Below, piece by piece: positions 11,755 through 26,047 of a stretch of 64,000 nt of DNA (within the stretch, counting starts at the first letter, position 1; the number at the start of each line of letters is the position of its first letter). The notes below the pieces were generated by a model. The model was not told the origin of the DNA, ran no database searches, and worked only from the letters and a program-made list of their open reading frames with translations. The translations under genes were made by a program, and so were the position numbers. Location: assembly GCA_000827495.1 (NCBI GenBank), contig KN817528.1, positions 62,001 through 126,000 of the forward strand, read 5' to 3'. The DNA comes from Hypholoma sublateritium FD-334 SS-4. Lineage: Eukaryota; Basidiomycota; Agaricomycetes; Agaricales; Strophariaceae.

Positions 11755-13640
11755 TCGTCAGAATCACATGATTTGCCGTATATGTAATAATCGGTCAATT
11801 TTGTTGAATACTATTAGACGCAAATTGGCCTCTCATATCTTGCTCATGTTGGACCCAATGGACTTGCATCCGCGGGGCCTGGAGCGAAGTCTCGCGAAGT
11901 TCTCGGAAGGTGACCGTGCGCCGGAGATAGGCCAACGATATTCTGTAAATTTATTTTATCTTGGTCGAGAGTCCTAGGCAGGGCACCCGGCAGGACCTCC
12001 GCCGACAAGACTTTCCACGCGTCCATCAAGTTCTTGACCCATTATTCATGAATACATACGACGAAATTCGTGAGGAGGGAGGTGCACCTGTTGCAACTGA
12101 GACAGTTCCGCCCGTCCAATCAGTTCCCAGGCTCATTTAGTAGCGCACTTGTTATCTGTTATTTCAGGCACATGTGCCACCCACAAGCACCCACGCACCA
12201 GTCCCCTATACTATGCACAATCTTCTGCTACTCAGTACTCAACACCCGGCGTATATAAAAGTTGACGATTCTCCGGCAGCAATTGCTATTGATAGTTTTA
12301 CCGTCCAGCTCGGCGGAGCGCTCCGTGACTTGTCTGTCCCGCGCACATACTCGGTCCCCACTGGGCGAGCTTGAAGTTTGGAGCTCAATTCCTCTGGAAA
12401 CCGTTCTGACGGAAGATTAATAAGTGTACCAAGGACGGAATTCAGGGGGTGAGCCTCCTCAAGCGAACCTCCACCCTTACCCTGCATAACTACTGTAGCG
12501 ACTGATCATTGATATGTAAGTAGTATCATATGAATTTGACGGAACCTCACCTCAATGCTGTCGCTTGAACAACTTGAGTTCTAATCGTGGTATTCAGCTT
12601 AAGCAGCGATCTCACTATTTTTTACCTTCGTAGAAATCTGATATTCCCTTCCTTGCCATCCCCTGTCTGTTGGAACACATACATATGTCCCGAGTCCCGA
12701 CGGACTTTACCAGCTGCCACACCGTATTTATGTGGGTACGTATGTACGGCCACCATTAATTAACATAATAACAAGGTCTCAAGCCATCAATGAGAGTGGA
12801 TGAGATCGAGATAAGAAATATCAAAGAGAACGCTGTGATTTAAATATGTTGATCAATTGGGTGACTTTCCGTGCTATTTATCTTCTTATCTCAACCAATC
12901 TCAGCTACATTTAGCCAACTTCCGTCGCCACGGGAGTTTTAATACACTGAAATATTTTGGCATGCCCTCGTAGAGAACTCACGAAGCCTAACGTCAATGA
13001 CATATCAAAGATGTGGAAGACATGATCGACCTTCTGTATTAGAATTTTATCGTTGATCATCTACCAGTGGCCCCAATGCATAATCCCCCAAGAGGAATAG
13101 TAAACATATGCACCTGATTGCAGGCGCAGACACTGGCAACACAAACAGCACTGGTGACTGAATCGACTCACTGCAGGAAAGTACCAAGTAGGTACTCGGC
13201 TTTATTTATTGGAGTTCGGCCTGATGACAAGGCCCGGGGTAGGGCCCAGGTGTTATGCAGTAGAAGCTAGTAGAAGTAACCTTCGAGGCTTGAAAGTATC
13301 TTGCTGACAATCAAGATCCTATCGACTTTCCTTGATAGAAATCGACGCTTCGGTGGAGCTCGTAGATGGTATTTCCAAAGGCATTCTCGATCTTCTGCTC
13401 TCAGCGCGCCATGTTCAAATCAGAACGGAGGGAATACATCAGATTTATGATTGAGAAAGGGCCCATACGTTCGGAAAGCAGTCACGGTAGACCATGTATG
13501 TCGGATTCAGAAGAAAGAACCCAAGACTGAAGCATCTGACTTTGAACTTGTTTATTCCTGCTTCCTTAGCAAGCACACCACATCGGATCATTGCAGATTG
13601 CTAATTCAGGCAAAAAAGGAGTCCCAAGGAAGCAACTGAG
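11755..13640. other. Intergenic region, no recognised gene
   Basis: It lies between the terpene synthase and the GMC oxidoreductase. Open frames are under 85 aa (for example minus strand 12239-12487) and none has a known domain. It is AT-rich around 12.5-13.0 kb. Nothing I can call. Confidence 0.45.
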
Positions 13641-13644
13641 AATG

Positions 13645-13653
13645 TATAAAATA
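13645..13653 (+). promoter_or_regulatory. TATA box of the GMC oxidoreductase
   Basis: TATAAAATA lies about 60 bp before the start codon at 13712. Confidence 0.55.
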
Positions 13654-13711
13654 CTTCCAATGTCCACAGCTCCTAAGCCACCATATAGCCCTTCTCGCTT
13701 TGATATCGGAT

Positions 13712-16367
13712 ATGTCTACAGATACCTTTGACTACGTCATTATTGGAGGCGGCAATGCTGGACTTGCTCTGGCTGGCCGCCTCACAGAGGACCCCTCCGT
13801 TCATGTCTGTGTTTTAGAAGCTGGCCAAGATGTAACTAGTGTGCCTGATATTGTCGTCCCAGGTGTGCTCCAAATTATTCGAATCACTACCTCACTCATA
13901 GCACCGAACAGGGTTCTCTTTCAAGAATATGGGGAACCCGGCTTATGACTGGTTTTTTACTTCAGCACCCCAAAAACATGCCAACGATCGAAAAATACAC
14001 TTGCTCCGGTGAGTCCAGTCCCTGTCTGTTCTTGGACTATGCCACAGAGTCACTGAGCAAGTTAATTACAGAGGGAAGGGACTGGGAGGATCCACGATCG
14101 TAAGTTCTTGAACCAAGCTTTTTTGACTCTGACACGATACCGTACTTACTTTCTCAAAACCAAGCTCAATTTTATGGAGGTGTCCCGGTGAGCTTTCATG
14201 ACTTATCTCGGCTTTCATTTCATCTGACAGAAGTCTGTCAGAGGACACTCCGAAGAGTATAACGGTCAGTTCTCTTCATGTCTATAACGTCAATATATTT
14301 ACACAAGTCGTAGCTTTTGAGAGCCTTGGATCTCCCGGCTGGAACTGGAGCAGTTTCTTGCAATACTTCAAAAAGGTACCCGTACGATACCTCCCTGTTG
14401 AGTCAGGTTCTCACAGTAACAGTCTGAGACTTTCAGTGTCAATGAGGCGGAAGAGAAAAGCTTCAACGTTAAGTTTGATCCTAGTACGGACGGAACGTCG
14501 GGGCCTCTTCATCGCACTATGTCTAAGTGGATTGGCCATGTGCATGTGCCTTTCCAAAAGACAATGGAATCTCTAGGACTCCCTTTCAATACGAACAGCG
14601 TAAGGACGATTGCACCAGACAATTGCACCTACTTATGATTTCCATCGGTCAGAACGGAGGAAATAATATGGGAATATGGAACGCTAACCACAGTATACAC
14701 CCGGAGAATGCCACTCGCAGTTCCTCAGCAACAGTACGTTCATCCCGTACTGTACAGGTCAATTTGTTTGGCTAACGTTTCTCCTCGTCAGGCGTATTAT
14801 GAGCCCAACAAATCGAGGCCCAATCTCACTGTGAAAACTGGTGCCCGCGTTGGTCGTATACTGTTCTCGGACGCCAAGAACGGGGAAGATTTGCTTGCCC
14901 AAGGAGTTGAATACACTGAAAACTCTGTTAAGGTGACCGTAAAGGCTAGGAAAGAAGTTGTGGTCTGCGCTGGCAAGTCTCAATGTGATGGATGACATGA
15001 ACCCTTTTTTAATAACGTAACGTACACAGGATCTTTTCAAACACCGCAATTGCTAGAAGTATCAGGTAAGAAGCCACGCATACATATCTATCAACGGTTT
15101 CATTTAACATACGCGATAAGGCATCGGAAACAAAGATATACTTGCTTCTCACAACATACCATGTCTCCTTGACCTTCCGGCTGTTGGCGAGAATTTGCGT
15201 AAGGATCAACTTATCACTGCTTAGACTTTCTTATTGATAACAGAACTACCTGTTATTACATCTCGTTACTAGAGGTACGACTAATTTCCTCCCATTGATT
15301 CAATCTGATTTGCTTCGAAGGACCATTTCTGGTGTCCGTACACTGCCTACATGGACGAAAAATATGACAGCTACGAAATTTTGAAGGATCCAGCTCGCGC
15401 AGGTGCAGAATGGCAATTATAGTCAGTGACTATTCTTATGTCTCGACCCTGACTGACAGGGGGACAGTGAAGAGAAAAAGACTGGAATGTTGGCAACTGC
15501 GGCCTCCTCCATTTTTGCTTTTATGCCCCCACCAGCGTTTGTGTCTAATCAAGCCATAATCACTGCCGCCAGCGAGCAACCTCTTGAGAGCACTCTTTCC
15601 GACAAGGCCTTCGCCATTCAAAAAGGTTGGCTATTTGGGAACACCATACCCCACCTGGAGTATGTTTTTGAATCGAGAGCAAACTCGGAAAACCTCATCG
15701 CCATTTTACAGGTTCTCTCCCTTCCCCGGATTTATGCCCGCACCAGGCAAGGCTGCTGAGGAAGGAAAACGTTACTTCTCGTTTTTCATTGCCCTTCTTC
15801 ATCCCTTTTCTCGAGGGTCTGTTCATATTGGCTCGTCCGATCTGTCTACTGAGCCCATCATTGATTTACACATGGTCGACAACGCCATAGACATGGAGCT
15901 CATGGTTCAGGCCATTAAATACGCCCGAAAGGTCGTCAGAACGGAGCCGCTTGGGAACATGCTAGGAGATGAAGTCATTCCCGGATCTGAAATTGAAACT
16001 GATGAGGAAATCAAGGAATACATCCGCAATACTGTCCAGACAGTATTTCACCCTGTCGGAACGTCGGCAATGCTCCCAAGGGACGAAGGAGGGGTAGTCG
16101 ATACTAATTTGAAAGTTTACGGAACGAAGAACCTGCGCGTGGTCCGTATTGTAATTATTGTCAGTTTCAATGCTCTAACCAGACTTCTGTTGCTTTGGCT
16201 TATTAGGTCGATGCATCCGTCATTCCTATCCAAATCTCAGCCCATACTCAATGGACGGTGTATGCTTTAGCAGAGAAGGTAGATCTCATGTTCCTTGTTT
16301 TGACCTTAGCCACTGACCATTACTTTGAAAGGCGGCGGACATTATTTTGGGACAGCCTACAGCCTAG
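13712..16367 (+). CDS. GMC-family FAD oxidoreductase (aryl-alcohol-oxidase-like)
   Basis: This is a flavin-dependent alcohol or sugar oxidase/dehydrogenase. The N-terminus [19 protein letters not shown] is the FAD-binding fold. GKGLGGSTI and NFMEVSR follow across short introns. [15 protein letters not shown] is GMC signature 2. [10 protein letters not shown] holds the first active-site His. [16 protein letters not shown] carries the second catalytic position (His). The last exon reads [11 protein letters not shown] and stops at 16367. There is no clear signal peptide, so it is probably intracellular, unlike secreted lignin-related oxidases. The intron at 14973 uses a GC donor (GCAAGT). Its position next to a terpene synthase and a P450 suggests a role in tailoring the same product. 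At least ten short introns make exact exon ends uncertain. Confidence 0.88.
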
Positions 16368-16805
16368 AGCCAACCAATTGACCATCATCGTTCAATGTTT
16401 CAACAAGAATGTTCGTCTCATGTATTTACTTGTGACCTTGTAAACCAGTCGTGCTATGTAATTAATTGAAATCTATGTGACAAGCAGAAAGGGGGCATGA
16501 AATAATAAAATGGCTTATTACCTTAAAGTAGCTGCTTAATCTGCTGGGTTGATTAAGTAACGCCAGCCCGCCATGAGTCGTGTAATATGCGAAGGTTTTC
16601 AATAGGATGGTCGATTTGCTGTACATTTAGAAAATTGCTTGAGGAAAATTATATCCGAATAAATGCTTTGCCTCCATTTCTTGTCCATTTCACGTCGACA
16701 CCCGTCAACATCTATCCCATCGTTATATCCTTTAAAACGCGCCAAAAACGCGCTAAATCTTTTACGGTGAATTCATGGTCATGTATTTATTCATGACGAG
16801 ATTGG
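16368..16805. other. Convergent intergenic region
   Basis: This is a 3'-to-3' gap between the GMC gene (+) and the PFK-2/FBPase-2 gene (-). No gene or clear hairpin terminator was seen. Confidence 0.5.
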
Positions 16806-19276
<2,471 letters not shown>

Positions 19277-19967
19277 GATGTATCGTAAATATATGACGCT
19301 TGCTGATGTACGGATGCTATGTTAACCGTGTGTGCGGTCGATATATTTCGTGACTGAGGCGGCCGAAAGTGTAATAGTAATAAGAAGAGAGGATAAGACA
19401 AACGTGCACGTCCGAGATTGGAACTTGGTCTCGCCGATTTCTGCGGGGTCCCAATCAGCCAATCAAACTCATATTGACAAACTGGCCCAAATCTAAGAGT
19501 ACTCATTCATTCCACGGTTCGCAATCATGGCATCAGTGGATTGACTACAAAATACAAGTAATTAAAAGATAGAGATAGCTCAGTTTGAAGGAGGGTCATA
19601 AATTGCTCGTTTCGTCAATGTCAGGAGCATCCTAAGGTATAATACCAACCATGGTGGTCCTTGTCAGAAGCCAGAGCCAAAGGATCGAATAGTGGTTATC
19701 CGGATATACATATGTCGGGGTAATCGAGGGTGCACGAGCTTGGAAGGGAGAAATGTCGTCTGCAGTGTCGCTTGAATGCTGATTAAGATGGTGTTGGTTA
19801 ATAGAGTCGTCAATGCAAGTAGTGCAAAGCAGGATCTAGGCATATCTGATGACGATCCAATATGAGCTTATTTTGTAGATAATAACTAACATAAATAATT
19901 GAACGAACCAAAGATCTTTCAAGGCGCAACCGGTGCGCCAACATTAGCATCCACTGTCCAGAAAGGT
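19277..19967. other. Intergenic region between two minus-strand genes
   Basis: It serves as the upstream region of the PFK-2 gene and the 3' flank of casein kinase I. No gene was recognised. Confidence 0.5.
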
Positions 19968-22149
19968 CTATCCACGGCAGCACAGCCAGCTGAAAAGTCC
20001 CTTTGGTCGTCCGTGGCCACCGTCTTCATCTTGCTCGCCCACTCTCTGCATTTGCTCGCGCTCGCCGTACCCCATGTTTCGAGTCTGGCCATTCATGTCG
20101 CGCTGCATGGTGCCATTCGCAATTGCTTCACCAGATCCGTTCTTGGCCATTGGTGTCTGACCGTATAAGAACGACTCGGATCCATTCATGTGGCCATTGC
20201 CATTGGCAAGCATTTGTGGCGTCGGATTAGGTGAATGGCGCCCATAAGAGTTATTCGCAGTCCCAACCCGGTATCCAGTAGGGCTGGGAGCAGTGGCGTA
20301 TGGATGCGGTGCACTCAGTGCTGCGCTGTTGCCACCCCCTGGCTGTTGGCTGGCGCGTCGACTTTGAGGAGCAAGAGGTTGGACGCTGGCACTGTTGAGA
20401 TCCCTCGAATTTGCACGATCGCCAGTCGGCGCTCGTCGACTGCTCTTATGATGAGCGGGAGCGGGACTTAGAACAAGTTGATTAGGTGTAGTTCCGTCTG
20501 CAACTTGTCGTGTGCGGCGACCGCCGTGCTCTCGGTCGCGGCGTGTTTCCCGATGCGGTGTAGGAGCTGCGGACGCAGATGAATGCTATCAATTTTCAAT
20601 TCAGCGATCAGTAATGCATTTGAACATAAGTGAAATGATACCAACGTTGCCAGCTTCCCAGCCCTTTCCGCCGTTGAGTAGCATCCAATCGAAAACACCA
20701 TCTTCTGGCTCGCCCAAGGTCTTTAACACCTTCGTAAACAATTCCCGTAGGAAATCGTAGTCTGGCGTTTCTTCGAATCCTAATTTACGAACGTAGTTCA
20801 TATAGATCGTAAACTCCTCTAGAATCGGACGTGCCATTGAGTGCTACATCTATGACAAACAAAGTGACACTTACCAGGAAAACCTTCACATAGTTCCGAA
20901 ATTGGGGTAGTTTGTTTCTTCTCACCAATTTTTTCGTACTTTTGTTTGTTTGTCGCAGCTCTTAGACCTTGCCAGGGAAGTCCTCCTCGCAAGAAATACA
21001 TGAACACGTGGCCAAGGGACTCGAGATCATCACGGCGGGATTGTTCACGACCAAGGTGGGTGTTGATTGACATGTACCGTGCAGTCCCGGATAATGACTT
21101 GCGCTCCCGATAAGGAATGTGTACCTTCGTTTTGGGGTCCCGATAGTGCTTCGCCATTCCGAAGTCTAATTGAACATGAAATTAATTTATCAAGCGTGGT
21201 ATTTTTAATAGAAGAAAACGTACCAATGATGTGTACAGTGTTCGCATTCTTGTTCCCTGGAACGCCGATGAGGAAGTTGTCAGGTTTGATGTCGCGGTAA
21301 ATCAGCGACTTGTCGTGAATTGCTTGAACACGAGTGACCTATAATAATTGTTGGTTAGAATTAGAGACTACCTCTGGGTAGTATGTTCATATTGAAGAGG
21401 GTTCGGAGGGCTCGAGAAAAAAAAAACAAGCGTTAAAAGAACAAGCCGACTGACCATCTGCTTGGCAGCCATGCAGACTGTCTTGATGGTGAACTTACGT
21501 CCACACATATCGAAGAGATCCTCTAAATTCGGACCCAAGAGGTCGATGACCAGGATGTTGTGGAGTCCTTCCTGGCCAAAATAGTATACTTGCGGGACGC
21601 CGGCTGTGTCGCACTTAGTGAGTAAGTACCTCACTTCGTGTATCAAGGAGAGACCCACGTGTGCCAGCCAATGTCCTGTACGAACGGAACTCGTCTCGCA
21701 GTTGAGGAGCATCGGACTTGCGAGGTTCCTGCAAAGCGCAGCGTTAGCGAGAATGGAGTGGGGGAAAGGAGTTGTTGGTACAAATTTTATTGCCACAGGC
21801 TGGTTGGTGGTGACTTTGACGCCTTTTAGGATGAGTTTAGTCACGAATTAGGAGGAAGATACAGAGAAATAAGTGTTGTGGGGAAGCATTAGGGGGTAGA
21901 GATGACAACGTTGTGCAAGTTCAACCAAGAGATGGCCTCAACAGAGCGAAAATTGCGACGACGACGAGCGACAACCAACATAAAGTAGACTGAGTGCAAT
22001 ACAGGACACGAACCCTCAAACACAACCCCAAATGAACCTTCTCCAATTTTCTTGCCAACCTTGTAGTGCCCGCCGACGATGCCATTGCTTGAGGAGACAG
22101 AGTGGGAAGGATGGGCGGATGAGGAGGCTATGACATGAGGGGTGGACAT
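19968..22149 (-). CDS. Casein kinase I, plasma-membrane (Yck) type
   Basis: This is a Ser/Thr protein kinase. The ATG is at 22147-22149. A Ser-rich leader is followed by [21 protein letters not shown] (glycine loop), VAIKF (catalytic Lys), [22 protein letters not shown] (catalytic Asp), [25 protein letters not shown], and GLPWQGL. These are characteristic of CK1, which lacks the usual APE motif. After the kinase domain there is a long polar Asn/Gly/Met-rich tail ending in WLCCRG with a stop at 19968. The terminal Cys-Cys is the palmitoylation signal that anchors Yck1/Yck2-like kinases to the plasma membrane. That places this gene in the Yck branch rather than the nuclear Hrr25 branch. About nine short introns. 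Confidence 0.95.
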
Positions 22150-25100
22150 TGCAGCGTCGAGGAAGAGAAGGGAGCAGAAACCTGGCCTGAGGAGGGGACT
22201 ACGGCCAGCGGGAAAAGCTGATGAAATGAATGGGGGGGGAATCGGAAGATTGCCCTAAATGGCGGACTTTGATTTTCACACACCCCACATGGCTCTCCCC
22301 TCGTTTTTGTCTTTGTTTTTGAAACAATTCATCATCCCACGCCGCCTCCCGTCCTCGAGGCAAAAGGCGCTCAGTAAACTGTTCGGCCTCCCACAAATCC
22401 GCCATGCCTACCCGTCGTCTTGCTGTTATGCCTACCTGACTGGATCTTCTGCTCTGACGCGGAGTCTCTTTCTCAACACGGTCCTGATGCGGCACCTATC
22501 ACAAAATTGAAAGAACCAACGAAACCAAAATGAAACCCTGTTGTAGTTATTGCTGTTGGTTCGCACCGCCATATCCTACTCGGCCTCAGACTCAGAATCT
22601 AGCCAGCTCAAAGCCAGCTGCTTTCACATTGCAGGACCAACGTACTAAAATTGCTTTGCTTGCCTTGGAGACACTATAACCCAATGGAACACGCATTCCC
22701 TCCTCTTCTCTCCTCTTTCTGCGTCATCGATGATGTAGCGATGTTTTTATCTCTCGGGGCTCGGCTGCTCCCCCGTCCTCTCACTGTCATCCGTCAATAT
22801 ATTGCTTTACAATCAAGTGGACAAAGAGTCTTGTCAGACGAATATAGGCGTTCGACGCTCGACGTTCAACTTTGACCGTCGGCTCCGGTTGCAGTTGAAA
22901 TTTCCCTTCCTCAAAAATTGGATGGAAACTTCGCCGGAAATCTACAAACAACTCACTTGTGACTGTATCCCGTGCTAGGGTTATGGTGAAACACTTCTTT
23001 AGCCTCTGCAGCTGTACTTCTCGACGGGCCGATCGAGGATTACTTGTATGAGACTATATGTCAACCTCCTATATTACCGGTGACGCTCCATCTGCGCCGC
23101 AGCCTCGCTGAAATATCTTGCTCAAGATAACGGAATCATGCCCCTTATGGACCCTTAACATAACCAACTTAGTCTTCTCTTTCTCAATGCCGTCGTCCGC
23201 GAGGCAGGCATTCGGATCTACATGCTCAATTTTACTTCACAATGTGTCGGTCGGTACATCTTCAAGCCCGGTCGGCTGAACATGGGAAAGGCTGTTCATA
23301 TGCGCACGCACTTCCTCTGGGTGATCACTTGGCGACCCGGTGGAAACATACTGGCTGTTGCTAGCTAGGGACTTTGTAAGATGATGATGAGTGCTACACC
23401 CCAGGGTGGTTTACACTCTTACCAATGAGTCTCCTTCTCAGACCAAATAGAAGACGTCAGTTGATCTTATAATATGTGGTCTGATGCAATTCTCTTCCCG
23501 GTCACTCCCTTATAATTAGCTCCACTGCCGTCACCACAGCCCCATTCAGGCCCTCCGAATGGGCAGTGTTATGAATTTGCTCGAGGTGTTTTGACGGACC
23601 ACGATGAGTGCAAGGCGATCGACATCGGAGGAGGGCGGTCTTTGTTATATGAATTTGCACTGTTTCTGGTTATCTATTATCCTAAGTTGGTTTCTCGTTT
23701 TATAGCGCTGTGATACATGACTGGAGTTTATTATAACAAGTTACTTCCATTGAATCACCTATTCTCACCCAGTAAGTACATATGTAGGATCGATCCGTTT
23801 TCTCATTTATGATCCGTTTGCTACAAATATTGTTGAACCGACGATTTTCTCCGTACACATTGCATCACGCAAACCCTAGGGGAGCAAGCCCTTGTCCGCG
23901 AGGCAATGGCCACATACTTTCTTGGAGAAGAGGTAAAGCAGCACAGGATTCAAACATGAGGTATTCACGGTGAAATCGTTGACTAGACTGTAGCAATAGT
24001 AGTCCGCAAGCACAGTGACCCAAGATCTGTACATTCCTTATTTAGACATAATTCCCATTTGCGGCGACGTTTCCTAATTATTTTCTGCACAATCATTCAC
24101 ACTCAGGGCAATCGGTCTCATTCAAGCGCGGATGTTGAAGTCCCTGCTACGACAACACACTAATTGCAGTGTCAGACATATAACAATCCATTCACTGGAG
24201 GAATAATATTACGAAGTATATGAAATACACTGCGGATATGTTGCGGCACACACAAAACAGATTACCTCCGAATCCTGTAGATAACCGAGAAAGTACGTAG
24301 ATTTTACAGCAGCTTCCCCGAGAGGGAAATTCAACGAGAGATTAAATGATACAATGGATTAAATGATACAATGTCGAGTTCTGAGCTTCTTTTTCGAGTT
24401 GTCGAGTTGTAACGGTACGATCTTGCTGTTGCATCACCTGTGTGAGTTTTCATTTTCTGATAATATGGTTTGACGAGAATAAAATTATGCTCCTCTGTCA
24501 TGCATTCCTTTACACTAGCACTTCTATGTCATTGTTTGCACAAATTTTCTGCGAACCAGACACATCTTGTGTCAATTTTGATTGATGGTTTCGGTGAACA
24601 AAGAGATAGTGTAATTAGAATTTAGATAGCTGTGGGCTACAAAAATACGTACATTTAGCGCCTTAGCTTCTCTGAAACAAATCCAGCGAGGCTATTCTTC
24701 TCGGATCTTGTGTCGATTGCACGAGGAGAAGGCCTTTGTTCATTTGGGATATATTTAACTCAAATTGTTGCGATAAAACAAGAAAAACGTGGGACATTAC
24801 AGCTTAGGTGGCGAGGCACTTGGAGTACGGGAAGCTGTTAAGCGAATTTTACAAGAAAAGCTCCCCGTTGAAATCAAGCTTTCGAAGAAGATCACCTTTT
24901 ACGCGAGTTGGCCTAACTTTATCGACTTCCTCATAGGTCCTAAACCGGCTTGCAAACGCGCTGCGTTGTTTGATCTGTCTATAACTCATTCTTGGGTATG
25001 CGGAGCAGCGGAAGCGATCGTGAACGATTATAGAAGAGACAAATAGAATCATTGCTAGAAAGGAGGATTTGCAAGTTCGAGTGATGTCCTGCATCATGCG

Positions 25101-25960
25101 CTAGACCTGCTGCGAGCGAGTTGACAAAACTGGACGCTGGAAGTAAGCATCGCCCTTCTTTTTTTAAAAAAATAAATAAATCCATTAATGTCCATTGAGG
25201 CGTAAAGCCTTATGTAGGACGTCTAGTATGTACATGTGTTCCGAATGTATCTAAGGGTGTCTATGGTGCATGTCGTATTGTGTGACGGTCTAACTCGACG
25301 ACGAGCATCGCTCTTCAAATCATCGAAGTCTCTTATAAAGGCTTGCTGCCAGTCAGACGACAATCAGGATACTGTCAATATGTCGGCTGGTTGACTTCAG
25401 GGAAGGGCTTTTCCGAGCCATTGTAGTGCACTCACCCAGAGACAGCCTACACCATTAAAGCTTCCGGTGAAAGAAACGATGAAATGACAGTGCTTCAGTA
25501 CTCAGTAGTGACCTGTAGTGACTTTATTTCAGGTTAAACTTCAGATTAAACAGTTGGACATACACCGTGTCTGGCAGCGGTCAGAGGCATTCGACGCGTC
25601 GCTTCAAGTGATTCAACGGGATCCTGCATGACATAAATTGAACCATCGGTCATGCAGGGAATGCCAGATTCTGCTCCTAGTCACGGCGACAGAAGTGCGA
25701 TACTTCTCTCGGGGGAAAGACGTTGGCCGCACGTGCCCCCTTCTCTCTTTGGGCAAATGTGATGCGATCATCACGCCGTCGAACGATTGCGGTCACAGCT
25801 GATCTCAGCGACCGTTCAGGCTCACCGCCGCTGGTGGGCCCGTCACTGGCTTGGGTAGCTCTGAAACCCCGTCACCGTTGTCGCCTGTTGATTCGCCGCG
25901 CCTTCGCTCTCTCGCTCGCCGCCGTCGGCCCTGGCACAGGGGCGGGGGGGTTCAATTTAC
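22150..25960. other. Long gene-free region
   Basis: About 3.8 kb upstream of casein kinase I without a convincing gene. The first 350 bp are probably the kinase promoter. The stretch 22.9-25.4 kb is AT-rich, with frequent stops in all frames. An open frame at 24789-25046 lacks an ATG. A short tandem duplication sits at 24340-24373. No LTR, TIR or tRNA was recognised. Confidence 0.45.
24340..24373. repeat. Tandem duplication of a 17-bp unit
   Basis: Two adjacent exact copies of gattaaatgatacaatg lie in non-coding AT-rich DNA. Confidence 0.9.
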
Positions 25961-26047
25961 CCAATATGTTTAATTGACCGGCAACTCAATTCATTCATTC
26001 TGCGCGGTTTTTGGGGCTGAGCTGACCACCGCACTCTAATATTCTAG

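Noticed and set aside
24789..25046. Open frame of 85 codons in the gene-free region
   Set aside because: It begins at GTG, has no ATG, no known domain and no exon partners.
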